Origin: Kribbella rubisoli
GTDB taxonomy: Bacteria > Actinomycetota > Actinomycetes > Propionibacteriales > Kribbellaceae
Reading direction: 5' to 3'
Assembly (NCBI RefSeq): GCF_004217145.1
Contig: NZ_SHKR01000014.1
Location: forward strand, 186,001 to 250,000
Length of the DNA: 64,000 bases
Positions within the stretch are counted from its first letter, which is position 1, and every line of letters starts with the position of its first letter. A program made the translations under genes and the position numbers. The notes beneath the pieces were generated by a model. The model was not told the DNA's origin and searched no databases. It saw only the letters and a program-made list of their open reading frames with translations. Positions 32,636 to 41,077 of this stretch are shown piece by piece.

Positions 32636-35187
32636 GCAATCCCCCCGCCGGCTGGTACCCCGACCCCACCGGCCAGCCAAACACCATCCGCTTCTGGAAC
32701 GGCGAGAAGTGGACCAACGAGACCGACGTCGACCACGAGAACACCCCCGAACACTCGGAACCTGCGCAGGAACCGGTCCAGCTGAAGTCGGGCCGGCAGG
32801 AGTCCGTCTGGCAGGAGTCGGGCCGGCGGGAGCCGGTCGGGCTGGAGTCGGCTGGGGCTGAGGCGTCCGGGCCGGGGCTGCGGTCTGTGCAGGAGTCTCA
32901 GGGCGACGAGGCGGAGTCTGGTGGTTGGTGGCAGCCGGCGGCTACTCCGCAACTCTGGGACCTCGAGCCGACCGACGCCAGCACCCGCGCGAACGGTGGA
33001 CCGCGCCTGCGTGCAGTGACTCCTGAGGAGCCTGCCCAGCCGGAGGAGCCTGCCCAGGACACGGGCCCGAGCGCGGCGGAGCGTGCCCAGGCGACCTGGG
33101 GCGCGCCGGAGATCGCACCTGCGCCCCCGGAACACTGGACGCAGCGTGAGGTCACGGACGAGGAGCTCGAGGCAGAGCAGGCTGCGACGGCTGCCGACGT
33201 ACCAGCTGTGCAGTCCGAGGAACCTTCCAGCTGGACCCTCAAGCTCGCTCCCACACCGACCGAGCCCGCGCCTGCCGAGCCGACGGAGGGTTGGTCGGAC
33301 GTCAGCTTCACAGAGCAGCCGAGGTTCGCTCCGACCCCGAAGGAGAACGTCCAGCCCGCCGACGCCGCCGTCCCGGATGGCGGCGGTGCTGTGGCGGCTG
33401 CGGATGTGACTGAGCAGGACCCCGAGGTTCAGGCGGCAGACGCAGCCGAGGTTGCCGCACACCTGCAGCCGGACTGGGGCAGCCAGGCGGGCGACGAGCA
33501 GGAACAGCAGTCCAGCGATCAGCCGTCGTGGGGCGTAGAGGCCAGCGACGAAGAGGACCTCCAGACCCCGGACCACCCGGCCGCGCCGCTCTGGACCATG
33601 CCGGACGCAGACGACGCAACGCAGGAACAACCCGTACCAGTCCAACTCTGGGCCGACCAGCCCTCCCAACAACACCCCACACAGCCGCCTGAGCACCACC
33701 CCGACCAGGGCCAGAGCTGGGGCGCCACGCAGGGGCAGGGTTCGAGCGGCGGGCAGGCCGACCAGGGGCAGGGTTGGGGTGCTGGGCAGGCTTGGGGGCC
33801 GCAGCAGGGTGCCGCGGGGAATGACGCGCCGCCGGCGGACAACGGTTGGGCTGTTGGTGACCAGCACGCGGTGCAGGAGTCAGGTCCATGGGGTCCGCAG
33901 GCGACTGCCGAGACGCAGAACGGTCAGCAGACCGGCGACCACCAGTGGGCCGGACAGAGCTGGCCAGTAGAACAGAACGGCGACCAGCAGACCTCCAACG
34001 GCTGGGCCCCCGAGCCGAGCTGGGACCAGAACCACCAAGGCCAACAGAACCCAGCACCCGCGCAGCAGAACGGCGCCCAGCCCTGGGGCAACAACCAGCA
34101 GGCCGACCAGCAGCCCTGGGGCACCAACGAGCACGCCGAACAGCAGCCCTGGGGCGACGGGCAGGGCGGCGAACAGCCACCCTGGGGCAACGGGCAGGGC
34201 GAGCAACAGCCGTGGGGTGTTCAGCAGAACGGCGGCCAGCAAAGCGGCGTACAGCAGGCCTGGGGGGAACAGCAGAACGGCGGCCAGCAGGGCGGCGTAC
34301 AGCAGGCCTGGGGGGAACAGCAGAACGGCGGCCAGCAGGGCGGCGTGCAGCAGGCTTGGGGGGAGCAGGGGCCGCGCGCCTGGGGTGAGGACGAGAATGA
34401 GGCTTGGGGTGGGCAGACCGACCTGAGCAGCGGCGTCGGGACCAAGAAGTCGAAGGGCTCTGGCGCTGGTGGCGGGCGGTCCGGGGCCAAGCTGCCGTTG
34501 TTCGTCGGCGGTGGGATCGCGTTCGTGCTGCTGATCGTCCTAGCTGTCGTGCTGATCACCGGCGGGGGCGACGACAAGAAGGCCGATCCGACCCCGACCG
34601 GTGCGCCGACGCAGTCGAGCGGTACGCCGACGAACCAGAGCAGCACCAAGCCGGGCCAGTCGAAGAACCCGAAGCTGCACGAGGGCACCGGCCGGATCTC
34701 CTCGGACGCGATCTCGTTCCCGCGCCGGAACCCGCCGTGGTCGGACCGCAAGCGTCTGGTCCAGCAACTGCTGGACTCCAGCGGGCAGCACATCGTCCTG
34801 CAGGAGCACGTCAGCGGCGCCGACGACTGGACCGCGGACATCTTCGTCGGCGGGCTCGGTACCGGATCGGGCTTCAACGGCGACGCGAAGGCGACCGCGG
34901 CGGCGCTGGCCGGGCAGCTGCGGACGAGCATGTACGGGTCGATCCCGGCCACGTACCGGACCGTCGCGAACGGCGCGGTGAAGCGGACGAACAAATCGGG
35001 CTGGTTCTACCAGCAAACCGTTACCGCGAAGTCGGCGGCAGTGACCGATCGAGTGCTTACGCTGACGGTTGCCGTTTTCGACCTCGGCGACGGTACGGCG
35101 GTCGCCTACATCAGCGGCATCCCCAACAACCGCCCAGACCTCAAGGCGGCCGAGAGCCAGGCCTACAAGGGAATCAACGTTGGCTGA
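32632..35187 (+). CDS. DUF2510 membrane-anchored protein with long Gln/Trp/Gly-rich repeats
   Basis: An 851-residue protein. Residues 5-35 are a DUF2510 motif (PAGWYPDPTGQPNTIRFWNG). A long acidic Pro/Gln-rich region follows, then from about 360 a low-complexity stretch with many QQPWG and GQ-rich units, ending in three 16-residue copies (about 531-578). One membrane helix (LPLFVGGGIAFVLLIVLAVVLIT, about 620-642) leads to a 200-residue globular outer domain (TGRISSDAISFPRRNPPWSD...). Topology is N-terminus inside. The product resembles the C-terminal layout of the next gene, with which it overlaps. Function unknown; the repeats look intrinsically disordered. Confidence 0.8.
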   Translation: MSNPPAGWYPDPTGQPNTIRFWNGEKWTNETDVDHENTPEHSEPAQEPVQLKSGRQESVWQESGRREPVGLESAGAEASGPGLRSVQESQGDEAESGGWWQPAATPQLWDLEPTDASTRANGGPRLRAVTPEEPAQPEEPAQDTGPSAAERAQATWGAPEIAPAPPEHWTQREVTDEELEAEQAATAADVPAVQSEEPSSWTLKLAPTPTEPAPAEPTEGWSDVSFTEQPRFAPTPKENVQPADAAVPDGGGAVAAADVTEQDPEVQAADAAEVAAHLQPDWGSQAGDEQEQQSSDQPSWGVEASDEEDLQTPDHPAAPLWTMPDADDATQEQPVPVQLWADQPSQQHPTQPPEHHPDQGQSWGATQGQGSSGGQADQGQGWGAGQAWGPQQGAAGNDAPPADNGWAVGDQHAVQESGPWGPQATAETQNGQQTGDHQWAGQSWPVEQNGDQQTSNGWAPEPSWDQNHQGQQNPAPAQQNGAQPWGNNQQADQQPWGTNEHAEQQPWGDGQGGEQPPWGNGQGEQQPWGVQQNGGQQSGVQQAWGEQQNGGQQGGVQQAWGEQQNGGQQGGVQQAWGEQGPRAWGEDENEAWGGQTDLSSGVGTKKSKGSGAGGGRSGAKLPLFVGGGIAFVLLIVLAVVLITGGGDDKKADPTPTGAPTQSSGTPTNQSSTKPGQSKNPKLHEGTGRISSDAISFPRRNPPWSDRKRLVQQLLDSSGQHIVLQEHVSGADDWTADIFVGGLGTGSGFNGDAKATAAALAGQLRTSMYGSIPATYRTVANGAVKRTNKSGWFYQQTVTAKSAAVTDRVLTLTVAVFDLGDGTAVAYISGIPNNRPDLKAAESQAYKGINVG
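34222..34365 (+). repeat. Three 48-bp in-frame tandem repeats
   Basis: Units at 34222-34269, 34270-34317 and 34318-34365, each coding QQNGGQQGGVQQAWGE (first copy has S for G). Differences are few (AGC/GGC in copy 1, two third-base changes in copy 3), so the duplication is recent. More diverged related units extend upstream. Confidence 0.95.
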
Positions 35188-36997
35188 GAACGAAGACCAG
35201 ACCCCGCCTCGCACCGGCGACGGCGGTCCACCCGCAGTACCCACACCCGGCGAGCCCCTCGCCAACCCGTGGATCCAGCCTGCGCAGAACACCCCCGAAC
35301 CTCCGCCCAACACCTCAGACGCCCTCTTCGGCCAGTCCCCCGCCCCCGCCCCACCCCCACCGCCCCCCACCCGCCCCCAACACGCAGCCCCCCAAAACCC
35401 AGGCTGGCAACTCCCACCCCAACCAGGCGGACAGCAGCCGGGTGGACAGACGTGGGGCGCACAACCACCTGCCCAGCAGGCCAACCCACAGCAGCCCGGC
35501 CCCCAGCACGCGGGACCGCAGCACGCCGCCCGACCGCAAGGTCCGCAGTACACAGGCCAGCCACACCCAGGCCAGCCGCCGCAGCAACCAGGCGCGGCTC
35601 AGGTAGGCCCGGAGTACGGCGGCCAGCCGTGGCCAGGTCAGCCGGTCGCCGGCGGTCCACAGCCAAACCAGGGCCAGGCAGGTACGACGAGCGGCGGGCA
35701 GCCGGGCTCAGGTCAGCCAGGTCCGGGGCACGCTCGTCCGGCTCATGCCGGGCAACCACAGCCAGGTCAGCGTCAGCCGGCGCAAGCAGGTCCGCCACAG
35801 CCGCCTGTTGGTCAGTCGCAGGCTGGGCAGTCGCAAGCTGGCCAACCGTTTGGGCAGGCCCGGCCGGGCCACGGCGCTCCGCAGCAACCGCCCCTCGGGC
35901 GGCCGCAGGCTGGGCAGCCGCAAGGCGGGCAGATGTGGGGGCCGCCGCAGGGTGCGCCTTCGCGGGGGCCGCGGCAGGTTGGGTGGCAGACGCAAGCAAC
36001 TGGGCCTCAGCATGGGCAGCATGCTGTGCAGCCGCAGCAGGCTGGCGGGGCCGGGCAACCGACGCTCGGGCAGACGATCTCGCGAGCGGCTGGGCAGGGC
36101 GCGGGCGGTGCGCACGCTGGCGCAGCTGCCGGTACACAAGCAGTCGGCGCGGCAGGCTCTCAGGTTGCCGGTCAGGCTGGAGCACATGCTGCCGGAGCAA
36201 CTGGCTCGCACGCTGCGGGTGGTTCTCGGGTTGCTGGGCGGTTGCCTGGTGGGAGCGGGGATGGCGGTGGGCTGCCTGGGATTAGTGGGCGGGCTCGGTT
36301 GGTTGGGGCGATTGTGTTGGTTGTAGCGGCGCTTGCCACGACCGGGTTGAGTGTGGGCTGGATCTGGACGAAGGCGGATGCCGTCAGTCCGGTCGCGTTG
36401 CCGTCGGGTGGTGCGCCGATCGACACTGTCAGCCCGTCGGTGAAGCCGTCGGAGACGCCGACGCCGTACGGCAAGGTGCTCGGGACCTCGATGGTTGCCT
36501 CGAACAACGACACGATGCCGATCATGAGCTCGGCCTGGGGCAACTACGGCGAGACGACCGGCCTGTGGGGTGGCGCCGCGATCTGGCTCACCGTGCACAA
36601 GAACTACAACGGCAAGGGCGCGTCGTGGGGCAACTACACCGCCTTCGGCCAGCTCCCACCTGACATCCCGTACAAGAACACCGCGGCCGGCCTGAAGGAA
36701 GCCGCCGTGCAGATCGGCTCGCGCGCGATCATCAACCTGTACGACAAGGACGCACAGGTGATGAAGGGCACGACGCACAAGGCGATCACGGTCAACGGCC
36801 ACCCCGGCCACGAACTCGTCGCCAAGGTCGTCGTGAAGGTGCCGATGCTGACCGAGACCTACTCCACCGTGATGATCGCGGTGATCGACCGCGGCGACGG
36901 TACGGCGGACGTCGCGATCGCCGACATCGCCGGCTCGACCCCCGCCTGGCAGAACGTCTGGCGCTACAAGGTCAGCCAGATCGCGATCAACAAATAA
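35180..36997 (+). CDS. Pro/Gln/Gly-rich membrane-anchored protein
   Basis: A 605-residue protein. TTG at 35180 is taken as start: it overlaps the previous stop by 8 bases and AAGGGA lies 7 bases upstream, while the only longer in-frame start lies inside the previous gene. Residues 1-365 are low complexity (GQ, PQ, AGQPQ units; Ala/Gly-rich near 300-360), then one membrane helix (LVGAIVLVVAALATTGLSVGWIW, about 372-395) and an outer domain of about 200 residues. The tail (DRGDGTADVAIADIAG) resembles the tail of the previous protein, so the two are probably paralogues acting together. Confidence 0.8.
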   Translation: MAENEDQTPPRTGDGGPPAVPTPGEPLANPWIQPAQNTPEPPPNTSDALFGQSPAPAPPPPPPTRPQHAAPQNPGWQLPPQPGGQQPGGQTWGAQPPAQQANPQQPGPQHAGPQHAARPQGPQYTGQPHPGQPPQQPGAAQVGPEYGGQPWPGQPVAGGPQPNQGQAGTTSGGQPGSGQPGPGHARPAHAGQPQPGQRQPAQAGPPQPPVGQSQAGQSQAGQPFGQARPGHGAPQQPPLGRPQAGQPQGGQMWGPPQGAPSRGPRQVGWQTQATGPQHGQHAVQPQQAGGAGQPTLGQTISRAAGQGAGGAHAGAAAGTQAVGAAGSQVAGQAGAHAAGATGSHAAGGSRVAGRLPGGSGDGGGLPGISGRARLVGAIVLVVAALATTGLSVGWIWTKADAVSPVALPSGGAPIDTVSPSVKPSETPTPYGKVLGTSMVASNNDTMPIMSSAWGNYGETTGLWGGAAIWLTVHKNYNGKGASWGNYTAFGQLPPDIPYKNTAAGLKEAAVQIGSRAIINLYDKDAQVMKGTTHKAITVNGHPGHELVAKVVVKVPMLTETYSTVMIAVIDRGDGTADVAIADIAGSTPAWQNVWRYKVSQIAINK

Positions 36998-37000
36998 CGA

Positions 37001-37031
37001 AAGGGCCGGCGGGTCACCCCCGCCGGCCCTT
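37001..37031. terminator. Bidirectional terminator between the low-complexity protein gene and trpD
   Basis: A perfect 13-bp stem (AAGGGCCGGCGGG / CCCGCCGGCCCTT) with a 5-base loop, 3 bases after one stop and 8 bases from the trpD stop on the other strand. A-rich on one side and T-containing on the other, so it can serve both convergent transcripts. Confidence 0.88.
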
Positions 37032-37039
37032 CCCCGAAC

Positions 37040-38080
37040 TCAGCGCACCGAAGCGCAAGCAGCGATCCACCGCTCCAGCACGTCCTTCGCGGCACCGGAG
37101 TCGATCGCCTCGGCCGCGCGGTCCATCCCGGCCCGGATCCGCGCCGTCACAGAACCCTCCTCCGGCGTGTACGCCGCCAGCGCGGCCCCGGCGTTCAGCA
37201 GTACGACGTCCCGCACCGCCCCCGGCTCACCGTCGACCAGCGCCCTGACGACCTTCGCGTTGTACGTCGCGTCCGCGCCGCGCAACGCATCCGCGGACAC
37301 CGGCGCGATCCCCAGCTCGCGCGGATCCAGCGTGACCGGTCCCTCGACCTTCCCGCCGCCGACCACCCACACCTGCGACGTCGTACGCGTGGTCAGCTCG
37401 TCGAGCCCGTCGTCGCCGTGGAACACCAGCGCGTCGATCCCACGCCGCGCAAGTACGCCGGCCATCAGCCCGGCCACCCGCCCGTCCGCAACCCCGACCG
37501 CCTGCGCGGACGGATCGCCCGGGTTCGCCAGCGGGCCGAGCAGGTTGAACGTCGTCGGTACGCCGAGCTCCCGCCGCGGCACTGCCGCGTTGCGCAGGGC
37601 CGGGTGGAACGCCGACGCGAAGCAGAACGTGATCCCGACCCGCTCCCCCACCTCGGCCACCTGCGGCCCGGTCAGGTCGAGCGGGATCCCCAACTCCTCG
37701 AGCACGTCGGCGGCGCCGCACGCGGACGAGGCAGCGCGGTTGCCGTGCTTCACGACCTTCGCGCCGGCGCCGGCCGCGACGATCGCCGACATCGTGCTGA
37801 TGTTCACCGTGTGGGCTTGATCACCACCGGTGCCGACAACGTCGAGCGTTCGGCCGGGCACGGTGATCCGGGTGGCGAAGTCGCGCATGGTCGCAACCAG
37901 GCCCTCGACCTCGGTGACCGTCTCACCCTTGGACCGCAGCGCGATCACGAACCCGGCCAACTGCGCCGGCGTCGCGGCGCCCGACAGGATCTGCTCCATC
38001 GCCCACGCAGTGGCGGAGGCCTCCAGGTCTTCGCGCCGCATCAGCGGCCCGAGCACCTGAGGCCAGGTGTAGGCGGTCAT
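37040..38080 (-). CDS. trpD: Anthranilate phosphoribosyltransferase
   Basis: Transfers phosphoribosyl from PRPP to anthranilate in tryptophan synthesis. The 346 residues fit the family. The PRPP/anthranilate site is clear: VVGTGGDQAHTVNISTMSA near residue 80-98 and KHGNRAASSACGAADVLEELG near 110, with metal-binding DDGLDELT late in the chain. It lies alone, away from other trp genes, downstream of ctaG and a receiver-like gene (3-base gap), as in mycobacteria where trpD is next to ctaE. Confidence 0.96.
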   Translation of the reverse strand: MTAYTWPQVLGPLMRREDLEASATAWAMEQILSGAATPAQLAGFVIALRSKGETVTEVEGLVATMRDFATRITVPGRTLDVVGTGGDQAHTVNISTMSAIVAAGAGAKVVKHGNRAASSACGAADVLEELGIPLDLTGPQVAEVGERVGITFCFASAFHPALRNAAVPRRELGVPTTFNLLGPLANPGDPSAQAVGVADGRVAGLMAGVLARRGIDALVFHGDDGLDELTTRTTSQVWVVGGGKVEGPVTLDPRELGIAPVSADALRGADATYNAKVVRALVDGEPGAVRDVVLLNAGAALAAYTPEEGSVTARIRAGMDRAAEAIDSGAAKDVLERWIAACASVR

Positions 38081-38083
38081 GGA

Positions 38084-38503
38084 TCAGGCGGTCGTGGCGG
38101 GCAGCTTGGACAGCCGCAGGCGGAGCAGGTCCGCGGTGACCTGGGCCATCCGGACCGGGTCGATCGGGTGCGAGACCGCGCCCTCGGCCCGCGACCAGGT
38201 CGCCAGCCACGCGTCCTGCGGACGGCCGGTGAGGACCAGGATCGGCGGGCACTGGAAGATTTCGTCCTTCAACTGCCGGGCGATGCCCAGACCGCCGGCC
38301 GGCACCGCTTCGCCGTCCAGGATCGCGAGGTCGATCCCGCCCTTGTCCATGGTCTTGATCACGGCCGGCTCGGTCGCGCACTCGATGTACTCGAGCTCGG
38401 GCAGGTCCGCCGCCGGACGCTTGCCGAGGGCCAGCCGGACGGACTCCCGCGTCGTACGGTCGTCGCTGTAGAGCAGCACCTTCAGCGGACGCTCTGAACT
38501 CAT
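38084..38503 (-). CDS. Receiver-like protein with altered active site
   Basis: A 139-residue CheY-like fold without output domain. The acidic pair (LYSDDRTTRESV), an Asp at the phosphorylation position (LAILDGEAVPAGG) and Thr (LVLTGRP) are present, but the conserved Lys is replaced (GAVSHPIDPV has His before Pro), so switching may be altered. It sits between ctaG and trpD on the minus strand, a conserved actinobacterial position as far as I recall. Role unknown, possibly linked to respiration. Confidence 0.75.
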   Translation of the reverse strand: MSSERPLKVLLYSDDRTTRESVRLALGKRPAADLPELEYIECATEPAVIKTMDKGGIDLAILDGEAVPAGGLGIARQLKDEIFQCPPILVLTGRPQDAWLATWSRAEGAVSHPIDPVRMAQVTADLLRLRLSKLPATTA

Positions 38504-38548
38504 CGATCCATCCCAAGCTTGTTCAAAGAAGACTGGACACGCCGAATG

Positions 38549-39466
38549 CTACCGGGGCGACTGTTCGGCCCGGCGAGCCTGTTCCTCCAACCGGTCCAGG
38601 CGCCGGTCCTCGCGGCGCGCTTCGCGCTGCGACTCCCGCACCCACTGGACGAACAGTACGGCGAAGAACACCACGCCGACGAGGTCGCCCGAACCCCACA
38701 ACAGACCGCCGGCGATGTACTGGTCGCGCAGCGGCGACGGCGACCAGGACCGCCCGAAGCTGGTGTACCAGTCCTCGGCGATCAGCTTGCTGGCCGACAT
38801 GATCGTGATGCCGAGGAACGCGTGGAACGGCAGCGTCAGGAACGTCAGCATCAGCCGGAACGGGTAGATCACCCGGCCCGGCACCGGGTCCAGGCCGAGC
38901 AGCGGCCAGAAGAACAGCGACCCCACCAGAATGAAGTGCAGGTGCAACAAGTCGTGGAGTACGGCGGAGTGCAGCGTCGCGTCGTACCAGCCGCTGAAGT
39001 ACAGCGCCCACGGGCTCAGGACGAACAGCGTGAAGCCGATCAACGGGAAGCACAGCACCTTGGCGATCCGCGAATGCAACACGGAGAGCAACCATTTCCG
39101 GGGGCGCTGCGGTAGCGTCCGGAGCGCCAGCGTGATCGGCGCGCCGAGCGCCAGCATCAGCGGCGTCAGCATCGACAGGATCATGTGCTGCACCATGTGC
39201 ACGCTGATCAGGACCGTGTCATAGGTGCCGAGCGCCGACTGGGTGGCGATCACGGCACTCCCGAGGCCCAGTCCGACGAACGTGAACGTGCGCGCCCGGG
39301 ACCATTTGTCACCGCGTTTACGCAGCTTGTGGACGCCGTACAGGTAGAGGCCGCCGAGAATGATGATCACGCCGAGTAACACCGGCTCGAAGGTCCATGC
39401 CGTCAGCAACCGGACCGGTGTCAGCGGCTCGATCTGGTCGCCGGGCGTGGCGTGGAGGGGAAGCAC
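38549..39466 (-). CDS. ctaG: Cytochrome c oxidase assembly protein (caa3_CtaG family)
   Basis: A 305-residue membrane protein with about seven helices (VLLGVIIILGGLYLYGVHKL, FTFVGLGLGSAVIATQSALG, VHMVQHMILSMLTPLMLALG, and others) and the family's conserved HMVQHM, HDLLHLHF and FHAFLG His residues, likely copper ligands for CuB delivery to subunit I. GTG start at 39466. It is divergent from ctaE-qcrCAB and ends in a charged tail. Confidence 0.92.
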   Translation of the reverse strand: MLPLHATPGDQIEPLTPVRLLTAWTFEPVLLGVIIILGGLYLYGVHKLRKRGDKWSRARTFTFVGLGLGSAVIATQSALGTYDTVLISVHMVQHMILSMLTPLMLALGAPITLALRTLPQRPRKWLLSVLHSRIAKVLCFPLIGFTLFVLSPWALYFSGWYDATLHSAVLHDLLHLHFILVGSLFFWPLLGLDPVPGRVIYPFRLMLTFLTLPFHAFLGITIMSASKLIAEDWYTSFGRSWSPSPLRDQYIAGGLLWGSGDLVGVVFFAVLFVQWVRESQREARREDRRLDRLEEQARRAEQSPR

Positions 39467-39548
39467 GCTTCCACAGTAGGAACACCCGGTTCACGACATG
39501 CACGGGGGTGGTCGTAGCGCTGAACGCGAGGACCGACATAATGACGGC

Positions 39549-40211
39549 GTGGCCACTGCAACCGCGCTCCCAGCGTCTCGTGAACACGGACACCACGACC
39601 GTCCCAGCATGGTCAGTGTCGGCACGATCGTCTGGCTCTCGAGCGAACTGATGTTCTTCGCCGCACTGTTCGCGGCGTACTTCACGATCCGGTCGGTAAC
39701 GACCGCCGCCGCGGCTCCGGGGACGGAGACGCTGTGGCAGGTGTCGACGCACCTCCTGGACGTCCCGTTCGCCTCGGTGAACACGTTCATCCTGGTCGCG
39801 TCGTCCTTCACCTGCCAGGCAGGCGTGTTCGCCGCCGAGCACGGCAAGGTGGGCCGGATCGGCTCTGTGACGAACCCGCGCAACTGGGGCATGCGTGAGT
39901 GGTTCATCCTCACGTACATCATGGGCGCCGTGTTCGTCGCCGGTCAGGTGACGGAGTACACCGGGCTGGTGCACGAGGGTCTGACGATCTCGTCCACCGC
40001 CTACGGCTCGGTCTTCTACCTGGCCACCGGTTTCCACGCGCTGCACGTGACCGGCGGCCTCATCGCCTTCGTGTTCGTCCTGGCCAGGACGTACATGGCT
40101 CGAAAGTTCACCCACGAACAGGCCGTCTCGGCGATTGTCGTGTCGTACTACTGGCACTTCGTCGACGTGGTCTGGATCGCCCTGTTCGCGACCATCTACC
40201 TGCTCAAATGA
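39549..40211 (+). CDS. ctaE: Cytochrome c oxidase subunit III
   Basis: A 220-residue membrane subunit with five helices: VSVGTIVWLSSELMFFAALFAAYF, the following segments, YLATGFHALHVTGGLIAF and YYWHFVDVVWIALFATIYLL. The short five-helix form is typical of actinobacterial aa3 oxidase. The GTG at 39549 lies 6 bases after CATAAT (39537-39542), so it is probably leaderless. It overlaps qcrC by 4 bases and heads the ctaE-qcrC-qcrA-qcrB operon. Confidence 0.95.
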   Translation: MATATALPASREHGHHDRPSMVSVGTIVWLSSELMFFAALFAAYFTIRSVTTAAAAPGTETLWQVSTHLLDVPFASVNTFILVASSFTCQAGVFAAEHGKVGRIGSVTNPRNWGMREWFILTYIMGAVFVAGQVTEYTGLVHEGLTISSTAYGSVFYLATGFHALHVTGGLIAFVFVLARTYMARKFTHEQAVSAIVVSYYWHFVDVVWIALFATIYLLK

Positions 40212-41077
40212 GTGAGAAGAGATCTTCCTTGTCACCGGCGCGCTTTCTCTCCGCGCGACGACGGCACCGGTCCGCCGGCCTCGTCGTGCTCCTGTTCGGC
40301 CTCCTGGCAGTGGGTTCGGCGTACGCCGCTTTCGCCCCTGACGACGCGGTGGCGGACAACTCGGCCCAGTCCCAGCAGATCGAAGAGGGCAAGAAGCTCT
40401 TCTCGGTCGGCTGCTCCAGCTGCCACGGCCTGAACGCCGAGGGCGGCGGGAACGGCGCGGGCAAGATGGCCGGCCCGTCGCTGATCGGCGTCGGCGCCGC
40501 CGCGGTCGACTTCCAGGTCGGCACCGGCCGGATGCCCGCGATGCAGCCGGGTGCACAGATCCCGCGCAAGACCCCGGCGTACACGCAGGAGGAGATCGAG
40601 GCCCTGGCCGCGTACATCGCCTCGCTGGCCCCCGGCCCGGCGGTCCCCGCGCAGGACTCGTACGACGTGAGCAAGGCCACCGACGAGCAGATCACCCGTG
40701 GCGGCGAGCTGTTCCGCACCAACTGCACGGCCTGCCACAACTTCGCCGGTCGCGGCGGCGCGCTGCCGAACGGCAAGTACGCGCCGTCGTTGATGGGCGT
40801 CAGTGAGAAGCACATCTACGAGGCCATGCTGACCGGCCCGCAGCAGATGCCGGTCTTCTCCGACCAGGTCATGCAGCCGCAGGACAAGGCGGACATCATC
40901 GCCTACCTGAAGGCACTGCAGAACCAGAAGGACCCGGGCGGCTTCGGCCTCGGCCGGCTCGGCCCGGTCTCCGAGGGTCTGTGGGGCTGGCTCGTCGGCA
41001 TCGGTCTGCTGGTGTGCGTAGCGGTCTGGATCGGCGCCAAGGGCGTCAAGGCCAAGGGAGCGAAGGCTCATGAGTGA
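40208..41077 (+). CDS. qcrC: Di-haem cytochrome c subunit of the bc1 complex
   Basis: A 289-residue membrane-bound cytochrome c. N-terminal anchor (SAGLVVLLFGLLAVGSAYA), two cytochrome c folds with haem sites CSSCH and CTACH (both intact), and a C-terminal helix (WGWLVGIGLLVCVAVWIGAKG). In actinobacteria this subunit carries electrons straight from the bc1 complex to aa3 oxidase, replacing soluble cytochrome c. Overlaps ctaE and qcrA. Confidence 0.96.
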   Translation: MSEKRSSLSPARFLSARRRHRSAGLVVLLFGLLAVGSAYAAFAPDDAVADNSAQSQQIEEGKKLFSVGCSSCHGLNAEGGGNGAGKMAGPSLIGVGAAAVDFQVGTGRMPAMQPGAQIPRKTPAYTQEEIEALAAYIASLAPGPAVPAQDSYDVSKATDEQITRGGELFRTNCTACHNFAGRGGALPNGKYAPSLMGVSEKHIYEAMLTGPQQMPVFSDQVMQPQDKADIIAYLKALQNQKDPGGFGLGRLGPVSEGLWGWLVGIGLLVCVAVWIGAKGVKAKGAKAHE

